Shown here piece after piece: positions 1 to 7,177 of a stretch of 35,149 bases of DNA. The stretch is from a virus: positions 1 to 35,149 of IMG/VR virus record IMGVR_UViG_3300021964_000232; one strand, written 5' to 3'. Every line of letters begins with the position of its first letter. Position 1 is the first letter of the stretch. Under the pieces are notes generated by a model that worked only from the letters and a program-made list of their open reading frames with translations, was not told where the DNA came from and did not search any database. The position numbers were made by a program, and so were the translations under genes.

Positions 1-899
1 TCTTGGTCGCACGTTGGACATACACTGTTTTCTTCGAAGAATGCTTTGTCCTTTTTAGTCCTACGGATCTTATCTTCGAGGGTCGATTCAAGACGGCCAA
101 TCTTATCGAGGCGAGTATCGATCTTTTCTTTGTCTTCAATAGACTTGAGGTCGACCTCGACTGTCCTGAGAAGATCAGCTGCCATTTGTTCGTGCGCCAC
201 AATTTTAGCTTCAGATTCCGTAATCCGTTGGTTGATCTCATCCAATTTAGACTTAACGTCATGTTTGGCCTTGTCACGATTCTTCTCGTAGATGTGAAGC
301 TTTTCTGAGGCAAGTTCATTATTATGCTTATTAACGGATATGGATTCTTTGTTAACATCTTGCTTATCCTTCAAAATAGTATTCATAGAAGTAAAGATTT
401 TGATATCCAATAGCTCTTCAATAATTTCTCTACGTTGCATTGATGGTAATTGCATGAACGGGGTGAATGATGCATTACCTAGGATAACAATCTGCGTGAA
501 TGCAGTAAAGTTTACTTTAAGGATAGCTTCTTCAAGGTATGCTTGATAGTCTCTAGCTGAACCTGGTTGATTGATCAGCTTATCATCCATAAAGACTTCG
601 AATGGACTTGAGCCATACTTCTTAATCTCACGATAGATTTTATAACGGTGAGAACCAATAGTGAACTCAACCTCAACAGCAGCACCTTTACCGTTGATGC
701 TGTTGACCAATTGTTGTTTATTAATTTTTCGAAATGCTTTGCCGAACAAACCAAAACACAAGGCATCTAATAGCGTACTCTTACCAGAGCCGTTGTCGCC
801 TACAATAAGTGTAGTGGGTGAACGAGTGAACTGAACTTCAGTCCAAACATTGCCGGTAGAGAGAAAGTTCTTCCACCGGACTGTCTCAAAATGAATCAT
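1..899 (-). CDS. 46: Recombination endonuclease subunit gp46 (SbcC/Rad50-like), N-terminal part, cut by window edge
   Basis: This is the ATPase subunit of the gp46/gp47 nuclease complex, which processes DNA ends for recombination-dependent replication. Translation from the ATG at 899 gives 299 residues before the window ends. A Walker A motif GDNGSGKST lies at about residues 34-42, followed by a Rad50-type N-lobe (residues about 1-160) and the start of a charged coiled coil. A zinc-hook CPTC lies at residues 294-297, at the very edge of the window. The second coiled coil and the C-terminal ATPase lobe lie outside. The start sits 3 nt after the glutaredoxin stop codon, so it is in the same operon as gp47. 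Fold and partner are established for the family; only the N-terminal half is seen here. Confidence 0.95.
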   Translation of the reverse strand, partial: MIHFETVRWKNFLSTGNVWTEVQFTRSPTTLIVGDNGSGKSTLLDALCFGLFGKAFRKINKQQLVNSINGKGAAVEVEFTIGSHRYKIYREIKKYGSSPFEVFMDDKLINQPGSARDYQAYLEEAILKVNFTAFTQIVILGNASFTPFMQLPSMQRREIIEELLDIKIFTSMNTILKDKQDVNKESISVNKHNNELASEKLHIYEKNRDKAKHDVKSKLDEINQRITESEAKIVAHEQMAADLLRTVEVDLKSIEDKEKIDTRLDKIGRLESTLEDKIRRTKKDKAFFEENSVCPTCDQ

Positions 900-902
900 A
901 AA

Positions 903-1139
903 TTACATCGTCAGTGACATATAGTAGGCTTCCAGTTTATCAAATCCACCGATACAAAGATCGTGATGGAAGATTTGAGGAACTGTTCGTGCATTCGGCA
1001 CGATACCTAATAATTCTTCTTTAAACTCTGGTTGTTCATCAATTCTCTTCTCGATGAATGTGATTGCTTGGCTCTGCAAGAATGCTTTAGCCTTATCGCA
1101 ATAAGGGCAATTGTTTTTACTATAGATCGTCCAGCTCAT
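903..1139 (-). CDS. Glutaredoxin
   Basis: This is a 78-residue glutaredoxin, a cytoplasmic thiol-disulfide oxidoreductase that uses glutathione. Phage glutaredoxins typically supply electrons to ribonucleotide reductase during nucleotide synthesis. The active site CPYC lies at residues 11-14 after the first beta strand (TIYSKNN). The cis-proline block TVPQIF lies at about residues 53-58, and a GG motif (CIGGFD) at about residues 62-67. These are the three landmarks of a complete minimal glutaredoxin fold. Its ATG overlaps the gp47 stop codon by 4 nt, so it is probably translationally coupled. No ribonucleotide reductase is in this window, so the electron acceptor is unknown. Confidence 0.93.
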   Translation of the reverse strand: MSWTIYSKNNCPYCDKAKAFLQSQAITFIEKRIDEQPEFKEELLGIVPNARTVPQIFHHDLCIGGFDKLEAYYMSLTM

Positions 1140-2209
1140 GATACCTCCATATTAAGAGCGTCATTATATAAATCAGTCATTAACTTATTCAATTTAGTAT
1201 TATCCCCCCCAAACTCTAAAGAGTCAACATAGTGATGAAGAATAGTTAAAGTATCTTCTGTCTCATCCATAATGTCACTATCTTCGAGTTGGTCCATATG
1301 TTTATGCGCTTCAACAACAGATACATGAATAGGATTGACCTTATCCAACTTATCCATCATTAGATCGAACGCATAGGGATTAGTTTTTTCTTCAATGATT
1401 ACTTTGACATACGTATCAGTATATTTGTCGTAATCAATATCAGTTACCTGTTCAATAGACTTGTCAACATCATTGTACTTAACTTTATGAAATAGTCTAT
1501 ATGGATTAGGAATAAATTCAAGCTCACGAGTATCAGTATCAAAGATATGGAAACCACGAGGGTCGTCATAATCCGACCAGGTAATTTCGTAAGGAGTTCC
1601 GAGGTATTGGATATTTTCTCGCTTAGAGCGTGTATGAAAGTGGCCGCTAAACACACTATCAAACCTGCTAAAGCTATTATAATCCATTCCATGTGCATTA
1701 GGTACGCCTTTGTACATTTCGAATCCAGCGATTTCAAAATGACCCATAACGACCTGTGCTGTAGTAGTATTTAGCATATCCATGCTTTGTTTGTAGTTTT
1801 GATTGTTAATCCAAGGCATCAGGAGGATATTTGTACCATCAAACTCCAGTTCCGTACCCTCTGTATAGATGTTGACATCGTACGTAGAAGAGCCTAGAAG
1901 TTCTTCCATACTGTTAACTTCGTTAGTATTTTTAAAGTAGACATCATGATTACCCACAATGACATGTAGTTTTGCACCGATGCGTTGTAGTTGTTCCACA
2001 AAGTTTACACGGAAGTGTTTCGCAATCTGGAAGTTAATAAACTTACGCCGTTCAACAACATCACCAAGATGGATCACGGTATCGATGTTGTTCTCCTCGA
2101 GGTGAGGAAAGAACACATTATCATAAAACTTCTTAATGTGGTCATGGAAGGCACGTGAATCGTTACGCGCGCCCCAATGAGTATCAGTGATCAAAGCTAG
2201 CTTTGCCAT
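1136..2209 (-). CDS. 47: Recombination endonuclease subunit gp47 (SbcD/Mre11-like)
   Basis: This is the metallophosphoesterase nuclease subunit that works with gp46 on DNA ends; it has 357 residues, close to T4 gp47 (339). The conserved calcineurin-type motifs appear in order: D9-x-H11 (TDTHWG), GD at 49-50 (LGDVVERR), GNHD at 86-89, then GHFE and GHFHTRS further on. The metal ligands are therefore all present. The C-terminal part is acidic and helical, as expected for the gp46-contacting region. The start overlaps the stop of the upstream nucleotidyltransferase by 1 nt (TAATG). The glutaredoxin follows with a 4-nt overlap, so 47, grx and 46 form one translational unit. Confidence 0.96.
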   Translation of the reverse strand: MAKLALITDTHWGARNDSRAFHDHIKKFYDNVFFPHLEENNIDTVIHLGDVVERRKFINFQIAKHFRVNFVEQLQRIGAKLHVIVGNHDVYFKNTNEVNSMEELLGSSTYDVNIYTEGTELEFDGTNILLMPWINNQNYKQSMDMLNTTTAQVVMGHFEIAGFEMYKGVPNAHGMDYNSFSRFDSVFSGHFHTRSKRENIQYLGTPYEITWSDYDDPRGFHIFDTDTRELEFIPNPYRLFHKVKYNDVDKSIEQVTDIDYDKYTDTYVKVIIEEKTNPYAFDLMMDKLDKVNPIHVSVVEAHKHMDQLEDSDIMDETEDTLTILHHYVDSLEFGGDNTKLNKLMTDLYNDALNMEVS

Positions 2210-2565
2210 TAATGTACCTTTTGTTCTCTAATCTTTGTAGCCGAGATAACCTCGACATCCTCTCCTAAGTACTCTTGCTCAATAGTATACCCCACATCAC
2301 GACCATATGTGATGTGTGTGATGTTAGGCACTATCTGGAAATCATATTCCTTACCATAAGTGTAGCCCTCTTCGTCTAATTTTTCAACAATTTTTTCCAT
2401 ACGCTCTTCTGGCGTCCAAGGGTCCTTATGTGTCATCTTAGTGTCACGCAACATAATAATCACTTGACCAGTTTTTTGAACGGCCCGTTTAAATAACTCT
2501 GTATGCCCTTCATGCCAGGGTTGGAATCTTCCAAGGAGCTGAGTAGTCGGTTTTTGTCTATCCAT
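2209..2565 (-). CDS. Cytidylyltransferase-like nucleotidyltransferase (HxGH family)
   Basis: This 118-residue protein belongs to the HxGH nucleotidyltransferase superfamily (CTP:glycerol-3-phosphate cytidylyltransferase, NMN and pantetheine-phosphate adenylyltransferases). The N-terminal GRFQPWHEGH supplies the nucleotide-binding HxGH, and the C-terminal ISATKIR matches the ISSTxIR signature. Both catalytic ends are present, so it is probably active. The substrate cannot be told from sequence; an NMN or sugar/polyol phosphate role would be inference. The first 106 nt overlap, in another frame, the 3' end of the upstream kinase gene, and the ATG directly follows a run of six A on the coding strand. 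A fused product made by frameshifting is therefore conceivable but unproven. Confidence 0.85.
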   Translation of the reverse strand: MDRQKPTTQLLGRFQPWHEGHTELFKRAVQKTGQVIIMLRDTKMTHKDPWTPEERMEKIVEKLDEEGYTYGKEYDFQIVPNITHITYGRDVGYTIEQEYLGEDVEVISATKIREQKVH

Positions 2566-2900
2566 TTTTTCACTCTAATATTATATTCAGTCTTCACAGG
2601 TTTCTGGAACAGTTTGTTTGTATCTTCAAACCGGCCCTTCTTAATTGTATCCATCCATATCACCATATCGGGTGCGCAGATGTTTCTATGTCTAAGTGTA
2701 GGACACACAAAGTCTAATATACCCCATTGCTTATGCATATACAACGCTTGAAGTGTGCGACCTCCAGAATCAAAATCCCAGTTGTTTTCTTTCTCTCTGA
2801 CCACATCTGCGTTATGATGGGGAAGATGAAAATGGTATGCCAATTCTTTTGCTAATGTAGTCTTACCTGAACCTGGGAGTCCCATGATTAAGATCTTCAT
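2460..2900 (-). CDS. P-loop small-molecule kinase (adenylylsulfate-kinase-like)
   Basis: This is a 146-residue P-loop kinase. Walker A is GLPGSGKTT at residues 7-15 after the first strand (MKILIM). An ADVVRE segment at about residues 32-37 resembles the substrate-binding loop of adenylylsulfate kinases, and VIWMDT gives a later strand. Similar short proteins in T4-like marine phages are usually annotated as adenylylsulfate kinase, but the phosphoryl acceptor cannot be assigned from sequence. The start overlaps the gp55 stop by 1 nt. The last 35 or so codons overlap the nucleotidyltransferase gene in a different frame, so the exact C-terminus is uncertain. Pairing of a kinase with a nucleotidyltransferase suggests consecutive steps on one metabolite, which is inference. 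Confidence 0.75.
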   Translation of the reverse strand: MKILIMGLPGSGKTTLAKELAYHFHLPHHNADVVREKENNWDFDSGGRTLQALYMHKQWGILDFVCPTLRHRNICAPDMVIWMDTIKKGRFEDTNKLFQKPVKTEYNIRVKKWIDKNRLLSSLEDSNPGMKGIQSYLNGPFKKLVK

Positions 2901-3460
2901 TATGTCTTCTTTCCTCCAAGCACACCAGTCTTCTTCGGCTGACGTTTCTTACGTTTATTTTCCTCAAATGATTCGATGAACGTATCCATATACTCTTGTG
3001 ACCATTCGCCATACTTAACTGTACTATCACCTTTTGAGGAATTATCTGAACCACTCACATCAGTTAGACCAAAGATGTTTGCATTCTCAGTTAACTTATA
3101 CTTAATGTATAGATTCTTCTTCTCCTTTTCAATCCTACGTAGAAAAGCAAAATAGATAATTTGTGTGAAGTATGCGAATGGATTGTTCGACTTCTCAGGA
3201 TTAAAGTTATCAATATACTGCAAACAGTTTTCAATACCATCGTTAATCATATCTTCACGAAATGTGTAATTAATGAAGTTAGGTTTATATGATAGATGAG
3301 TAGCAATCTTCATAATACAGGTGCCGATATAATTTGGTACACGAGGCCTCTTTTTATCAGCTTCTGCTGCCTCTAAAACACTTGCTCTATAATCAATCAT
3401 AGCTGCAAGGAATTCTTTGTTGTTAACATAATACTTTTTAGGTTTCTTTGATCTAGCCAT
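2900..3460 (-). CDS. 55: Late-transcription sigma factor gp55
   Basis: This is a 186-residue homologue of T4 gp55 (185 residues), the small sigma-like factor that directs host RNA polymerase to TATAAATA-type late promoters. The conserved region 2-like core runs from about residue 42 to 117. It includes a segment around YIGTCIMKIA, then an acidic helix (REDMINDGIENCLQYI), then a helix ending FAYFTQIIYFAFLRRIEKEK, which is typical of the family. The C-terminus is rich in K and R. The late promoters it would recognise are present in this same window as NATAAATA boxes. It is coupled by 1-nt overlaps to both neighbours (TAATG). Confidence 0.94.
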   Translation of the reverse strand: MARSKKPKKYYVNNKEFLAAMIDYRASVLEAAEADKKRPRVPNYIGTCIMKIATHLSYKPNFINYTFREDMINDGIENCLQYIDNFNPEKSNNPFAYFTQIIYFAFLRRIEKEKKNLYIKYKLTENANIFGLTDVSGSDNSSKGDSTVKYGEWSQEYMDTFIESFEENKRKKRQPKKTGVLGGKKT

Positions 3461-3867
3461 TAATGTACTTGTTTCTCTGTGTTAGCAGACATGACATGTT
3501 CATAGAGTTCTTCCAACTCCTGATCATCCATCTCTCTACCTCGCAGAGCCTCCTTAATAATTGCATTTGCTTCGGCATATTCCTCTTCTTCCGAACGGAA
3601 CTGCTCGATCATTTGTTTTGTATCATCACCTACATCAACAATAGTAGAGATGTCTTTAGTCGCAATCCACATGTGTGTGGACTCCCTCATAGGCATCCAG
3701 TTTGTTAAACTAGTCTGAATACCATAATTACCGCGTTCTTGTACTACCTTGTATGTCCTACCCAACTTCACTTTAAGTGGATTGCTGTTCATGTCCATAC
3801 CATCGAGGTCAATTTCAGCTACTACTTGTTCGCCACTAGTAAATCTTATTAGTTTTAACTGTGTCAT
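3460..3867 (-). CDS. Conserved hypothetical protein, Sm-like N-terminus
   Basis: This 135-residue protein has no confidently recognised function. The N-terminus (LIRFTSGEQVVAEIDLDG) resembles the first two strands of Sm-like beta-barrel domains, and a short beta-rich region continues to about residue 75. The C-terminal half is strongly acidic and helical (EEEEYAEA, DDQELEELYEH). Small proteins of this type are common in marine T4-like phages between uvsW and 55. Its start lies inside the 3' end of uvsW (32-nt overlap) and its stop overlaps the gp55 start, so it is co-expressed with recombination and late-transcription genes. An RNA-binding role would be a guess from the fold resemblance alone. 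Confidence 0.85.
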   Translation of the reverse strand: MTQLKLIRFTSGEQVVAEIDLDGMDMNSNPLKVKLGRTYKVVQERGNYGIQTSLTNWMPMRESTHMWIATKDISTIVDVGDDTKQMIEQFRSEEEEYAEANAIIKEALRGREMDDQELEELYEHVMSANTEKQVH

Positions 3868-5368
3868 TGAGCTTTACCTTGTATATCTTGTAGTTGAACT
3901 TCTCATCATTATAGATCTTAACACGTTCTGCGAAATGTTTCAACGTATAATTTACTCTGGCTTTCCACGTAAGATCGTCTGCAATATCAAAGAGCGTAGC
4001 TTGTTCTTTTTCTTCAATACCGGCTTCTTCGTCTCCTCCACCTTTTCTGAGACCACGTCCGATGGACTGGAGGGTTCTGACTCTACTTTTGGTTGGACTG
4101 GTAAAGATGATGTTGTGCAACCGCTTAATATTAATCCCAGTACTAAAAGTACCATAGCTGGCCACAATAATGGCATTGTTTTCTTTTTCGGTGATGGCAC
4201 GAACACTTTCTCTGGTATCGGCATCTGTTCCTCCGTGTACGTAAAATACTTTACGTCCTTCTTCTACTCGTTCTGTAATCATTTGCTCTAACACTTTACC
4301 ATGTTTCTCAACAAACTGAAACAACATTAATGTGTTCCCTTTTAATGATAGAGCAAGATTAGCTAAAAACTTATTGCGTTCTTCATTACGTACAATCCAA
4401 TCAACTTCGTCTTGATACTTTGCATCTTTAAGTGCTTTACATGCCTCATCACCATATTTAAGTACAATGGCTTTGATATCAAAGTCTGCGAGCTGCTTAC
4501 TATCTATCAATTCTTTCGTCTTGACAACTTGTTTAACTGGACCAAACAAACCTTCCAGTACTAACTTATGTGTTTGTGCGCCATCCAATGTACCTGTAAG
4601 ACCAAACCTATACTTGCAAGATGTAAGGTTTGTCATAATAGTTGTCAACGACTTAGACTTAAACAAGTGAGCTTCATCGCCAATCACACAATCAAACTGA
4701 TCGAAGTAACTCTTAGGCATCTTATATATTGACTGCCATGTGGATACTGTAACCTGTTCTAATGCATTCTTATCTACACCAGATGTGATACAATGCACGT
4801 CTTGGTCGAAACCATAATCCTTAAAATCTTTAGCCATCTGTTGTACAAGAGATGTTGTAGGGACAATAATTAAAACCTTACCACCTGGTTGAATCGCAAA
4901 ATGTTGTGATAACATGTAGATGATTAACGATTTACCGGAAGCTGTTGGAGATAATAGAACCCCTCTACGATTACGAACAGCATAGGTAAATGCTTCTCTT
5001 TGATAATCTCTGGCTTCAAATGGAAGACCTAAATCTTTCTCAAAATCAATTGTATCTTGGAGAGACCAATTATCAGCAGCTTCAATGTTCTTATCTATCT
5101 TTAACTTGTATTCACGTTCTTGACAAAACTTAGCTATATGATTAATCAGGCCATAATACAATGTATGATTTCTATTATTGAATAGCCTAATCTTTCCATC
5201 CCAAACCTTGTTTCTCACTTGGGGCATAAATTTAGCACCAGGAACTTCAAAGGTAAAGTAATCTGATAGCTCACGCAGAAGACCATCGTCCGCAAAGACT
5301 TCCATGTAGACTTCATCTTTCTTACGGATGATTAAAACGTCCTCAATTTTTGATACTATGTCTCTCAT
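3836..5368 (-). CDS. uvsW: RNA-DNA and DNA helicase UvsW
   Basis: This is a 510-residue superfamily 2 helicase matching T4 UvsW (503 residues). UvsW unwinds R-loops and branched recombination intermediates and helps the switch from origin- to recombination-dependent replication. After an N-terminal DNA-binding domain (residues 1-110) come the Q-like RDYQREA motif, Walker A PTASGKS at 141-147, DEAH at 231-234, GLTGTLDG (motif III) and SIGRGLRKG (motif VI). All helicase motifs are intact. Its ATG overlaps the uvsY stop by 4 nt. A separate reading frame inside its 3' quarter (3952-4224) looks like a lipoprotein and is listed separately. Confidence 0.96.
   Translation of the reverse strand: MRDIVSKIEDVLIIRKKDEVYMEVFADDGLLRELSDYFTFEVPGAKFMPQVRNKVWDGKIRLFNNRNHTLYYGLINHIAKFCQEREYKLKIDKNIEAADNWSLQDTIDFEKDLGLPFEARDYQREAFTYAVRNRRGVLLSPTASGKSLIIYMLSQHFAIQPGGKVLIIVPTTSLVQQMAKDFKDYGFDQDVHCITSGVDKNALEQVTVSTWQSIYKMPKSYFDQFDCVIGDEAHLFKSKSLTTIMTNLTSCKYRFGLTGTLDGAQTHKLVLEGLFGPVKQVVKTKELIDSKQLADFDIKAIVLKYGDEACKALKDAKYQDEVDWIVRNEERNKFLANLALSLKGNTLMLFQFVEKHGKVLEQMITERVEEGRKVFYVHGGTDADTRESVRAITEKENNAIIVASYGTFSTGINIKRLHNIIFTSPTKSRVRTLQSIGRGLRKGGGDEEAGIEEKEQATLFDIADDLTWKARVNYTLKHFAERVKIYNDEKFNYKIYKVKLNDTVKTNKIY
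3952..4224 (-). CDS. Candidate lipoprotein nested out of frame in uvsW (o-spanin-like)
   Basis: This 90-codon frame lies on the same strand as uvsW but in another frame. Its ATG is preceded by a strong Shine-Dalgarno GGAGG at 4230-4234 with a 5-nt spacer. The product has a basic n-region (KKK at residues 13-15), a hydrophobic stretch of about 17 residues (17-33) and a perfect lipobox LSGC with Cys at residue 36. A Ser/Pro/Thr-rich mature part of 55 residues with five prolines in its first half follows. This is the layout of Rz1-type outer-membrane spanins, which are themselves often nested in another gene. Residue +2 after Cys is Thr, compatible with outer-membrane sorting. No inner-membrane partner was found here. 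It could be a chance frame over conserved helicase codons. Confidence 0.35.
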   Translation of the reverse strand: MPIPEKVFVPSPKKKTMPLLWPAMVLLVLGLILSGCTTSSLPVQPKVESEPSSPSDVVSEKVEETKKPVLKKKNKLRSLILQTILRGKPE

Positions 5369-5814
5369 TCAGCAAAGTTCGTCAGTTGTCTCCATTTAAT
5401 CGCACTACTAATGGCAAAGCCTCTACTGTTGATAGCCTTGAGAATCTCCTCAAGTACACCTACAGTTTCTTCTAGTACAGCAATCTTGGAATTAAGTTTC
5501 ATCATATCTGCATCTGCTTCCACATATTGAGGCAAATCATTCTTCAGTACAGTCTTAGGCCACGGTTCACGTCGAATGCGGTCCAGATCTTCGGTATTGT
5601 TTAGATCTCCTCTATAGTAATCGGATAGAGTGATCCATAGTTCTTTCTTTTTGATTCCTGATGCGCGCATGCGAATTCTAGTATCTGCTAGATGTTTGAG
5701 ATACTTTGCATGTAAATAAGGAATGTTTAGAGCTTCTGAGTCTAGCTCAGTATCATCTAACTTACAATCCTTAGCCCATTCAGCTACTATTTCTTCAATA
5801 TTCAATGTGTTCAC
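5365..5814 (-). CDS. uvsY: Recombination mediator UvsY
   Basis: This is a 149-residue homologue of T4 UvsY (137 residues), the mediator that loads the UvsX recombinase onto gp32-coated single-stranded DNA. The protein is helical and charged. A typical block is a central KKKELWITLSDYYRGDL segment, followed by a C-terminal heptad-like region (LNSKIAVLEETVGVLEEILKAI) that would form the oligomerising coil. The ATG lies 20 nt inside the 3' end of the epimerase gene, and the stop overlaps the uvsW start (ATGA). The position directly before uvsW is the conserved T4-like order and supports the assignment. Confidence 0.9.
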   Translation of the reverse strand: MNTLNIEEIVAEWAKDCKLDDTELDSEALNIPYLHAKYLKHLADTRIRMRASGIKKKELWITLSDYYRGDLNNTEDLDRIRREPWPKTVLKNDLPQYVEADADMMKLNSKIAVLEETVGVLEEILKAINSRGFAISSAIKWRQLTNFAE

Positions 5815-6565
5815 CCTTAAGCAATGCCGGAAGATCCTTCATTATACTGCTTTTTGGGTAAAAGTTCAACTCTTCATTTAGTCTAGTAACATCTGCTTGC
5901 GTGACTTGGGCTTCACCTTGTACTTTCTTGAGAGGTACATCAACGTCACATGCTTCAATAAGTTCTTTGATAGATTGTGTATGACTTGTGCCAACTTCAA
6001 TAACACCTGACACATTAGTATATGTAGGTTGTAGCAATCTCTCAATTACTTGACATACTTCGTCAACATGAATCATGTCTCTATAGTGATCCGTCTTATA
6101 TTTTACTTCGCCACGTTTAATCTTACCAAGCAGTAAGTCGGCGCGGATATCGCTGCTATACACATTGTAGAAACGTAATAGCGCGGCGTCTGAGGGCGCT
6201 ACTTGTTCCATCACTGCCTTGCTAGTAGCATATGGATTCAGGTACCACCACTTCGCATTAGACGAACTAGCCGCGATGATTCTACAGTTCTTTTTCTTAG
6301 CCCACTCGAATACTTTCTTGGATCCCTCTACATTGGTCTCCCAGAATGGATCTGGATTCTTCTTAGACTCATGTACACTTACTTTAGCAGCTAAGTGGAT
6401 CACAGCTTTGAATACGATGTTTTTTCCAAACTGATCAAAGTCAAAGTCATTGATATCTTGACCTGTCTTTAAGTCGATACCATAATAAGCAATTTCTTGC
6501 TCTTTCAATCTCTCACATAAACGGGATCCAATGAAACCGCTAGCGCCTGTTACTAATACTGTCAT
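5795..6565 (-). CDS. NAD-dependent sugar epimerase/dehydratase (extended SDR)
   Basis: This 256-residue protein has an N-terminal Rossmann motif TGASGFIGSRL (residues 6-16, GxxGxxG) that binds NAD(P). It also has HLAAKVSVHES and a catalytic YxxxK in NPYATSK (about residues 111-117) preceded by serines. The C-terminal half carries MIHVDEVCQVI, typical of nucleotide-sugar epimerases. It is shorter than the usual 300-340 residues, mostly in the substrate-binding domain, so the exact sugar is unknown. It sits between a tail gene and uvsY, where T4 has no such gene, so it looks like an acquired metabolic gene. It may supply a sugar nucleotide to the glycosyltransferases at 27842-34236, which is inference. 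Confidence 0.88.
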   Translation of the reverse strand: MTVLVTGASGFIGSRLCERLKEQEIAYYGIDLKTGQDINDFDFDQFGKNIVFKAVIHLAAKVSVHESKKNPDPFWETNVEGSKKVFEWAKKKNCRIIAASSSNAKWWYLNPYATSKAVMEQVAPSDAALLRFYNVYSSDIRADLLLGKIKRGEVKYKTDHYRDMIHVDEVCQVIERLLQPTYTNVSGVIEVGTSHTQSIKELIEACDVDVPLKKVQGEAQVTQADVTRLNEELNFYPKSSIMKDLPALLKGEHIEY

Positions 6566-6577
6566 AATGGGGTTGCC

Positions 6578-7123
6578 TTATATCTTCTCTATATCATAAT
6601 ATGTGTATGCAAACGTGACCTGAGCTTGCAGATAATCAACATCTGAGAATGTTGTGTCGAATGTAAGAGCTGATAAAGATATTGGTATCATGCTCTTGAA
6701 ATTGACTCTCACATTTGGGTTTTGTGAGCTTGTCATAATAATTAACGATCCATCACTATATTGATCTTCAGCCGACTCTTTACCTACTGCACTACCTGGT
6801 CTGGTTGCACGCGAATTATTAACGAAGTTAGAGTATTGGGTGAATGATTCTGGAAAACCTAAACCAGACAACCAATCATATAGCTCCATATAATTCTTCA
6901 TATCTTCGTCTACTCTGAAGGTAAAGTCAACAGGCTCAAAGCGTAATTTTGAGCCAGGAAGGGGAATATTTACAAATGGCGTGTCTTGAGTATACTCGCC
7001 AAGTGTAATTGATGGGATACTTGTGGATTGAATGAAGTACTCAGTAGTTGGTGTCCTATCAAGTAGGAACCTAAACCCTAATGGGGACAAGTAATTCATG
7101 TTATCTGGTTGTTTTGCACTCAT
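6578..7123 (-). CDS. 3: Tail tube terminator/tail completion protein gp3-like
   Basis: This 181-residue tail protein is probably the equivalent of T4 gp3 (176 residues), which caps the tail tube. In marine T4-like phages gp3 lies between 23 and uvsY, as here. The sequence is beta-rich in the gp19/tube-fold style: SPLGFRFLLDR, then IPSITLGEYTQ, a PLPGSK loop and DFTFRVDEDMKNYMELYDWL. A second copy of the tube fold, as in gp19, is the alternative reading. The annotated ATG at 7123 has no clear Shine-Dalgarno and lies only 4 nt from a late-promoter box. The in-frame Met9 at 7099 would give normal promoter spacing, so the true start is uncertain. Confidence 0.65.
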   Translation of the reverse strand: MSAKQPDNMNYLSPLGFRFLLDRTPTTEYFIQSTSIPSITLGEYTQDTPFVNIPLPGSKLRFEPVDFTFRVDEDMKNYMELYDWLSGLGFPESFTQYSNFVNNSRATRPGSAVGKESAEDQYSDGSLIIMTSSQNPNVRVNFKSMIPISLSALTFDTTFSDVDYLQAQVTFAYTYYDIEKI

Positions 7124-7127
7124 GCTT

Positions 7128-7135
7128 TATTTATC
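7128..7135 (-). promoter_or_regulatory. Candidate late promoter GATAAATA for gene 3
   Basis: On the minus strand this reads GATAAATA, differing from the T4 late consensus only in the first base. It lies just downstream of the gp23 terminator, where a promoter for gene 3 is expected. If Met9 (7099) is the gene 3 start, the spacing is 28 nt between box and start, as at the other late genes. Confidence 0.5.
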
Positions 7136-7147
7136 TATCCAAGACAC

Positions 7148-7177
7148 AAAAAAAGCCGGGACACGAGGTCCCGGCTT
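7148..7177 (-). terminator. Intrinsic terminator after gene 23
   Basis: A perfect 10-bp stem (7153-7162 with 7168-7177, AAGCCGGGAC and its complement) closes a 5-nt loop. On the minus-strand transcript it is followed by a run of seven U. It lies about 35 nt after the gp23 stop. A smaller 5-bp hairpin (7186-7190 with 7196-7200) lies between stop and terminator. This is the only classical intrinsic terminator I saw, which fits the very high output expected of the capsid gene. Confidence 0.93.

Noticed and set aside
1444-1737. Out-of-frame reading in gp47 with two hydrophobic segments, holin-like in outline
   Set aside because: It begins with TTG, has no ribosome site before it or before the inner ATG, and the hydrophobic bias is expected when this AT-rich coding sequence is read in another frame. 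Unlike the uvsW case there is no extra signature such as a lipobox.
2863-3054. 63-codon basic frame over the gp55/kinase junction
   Set aside because: It is a shadow in another phase of two convincing genes and lacks a ribosome site.
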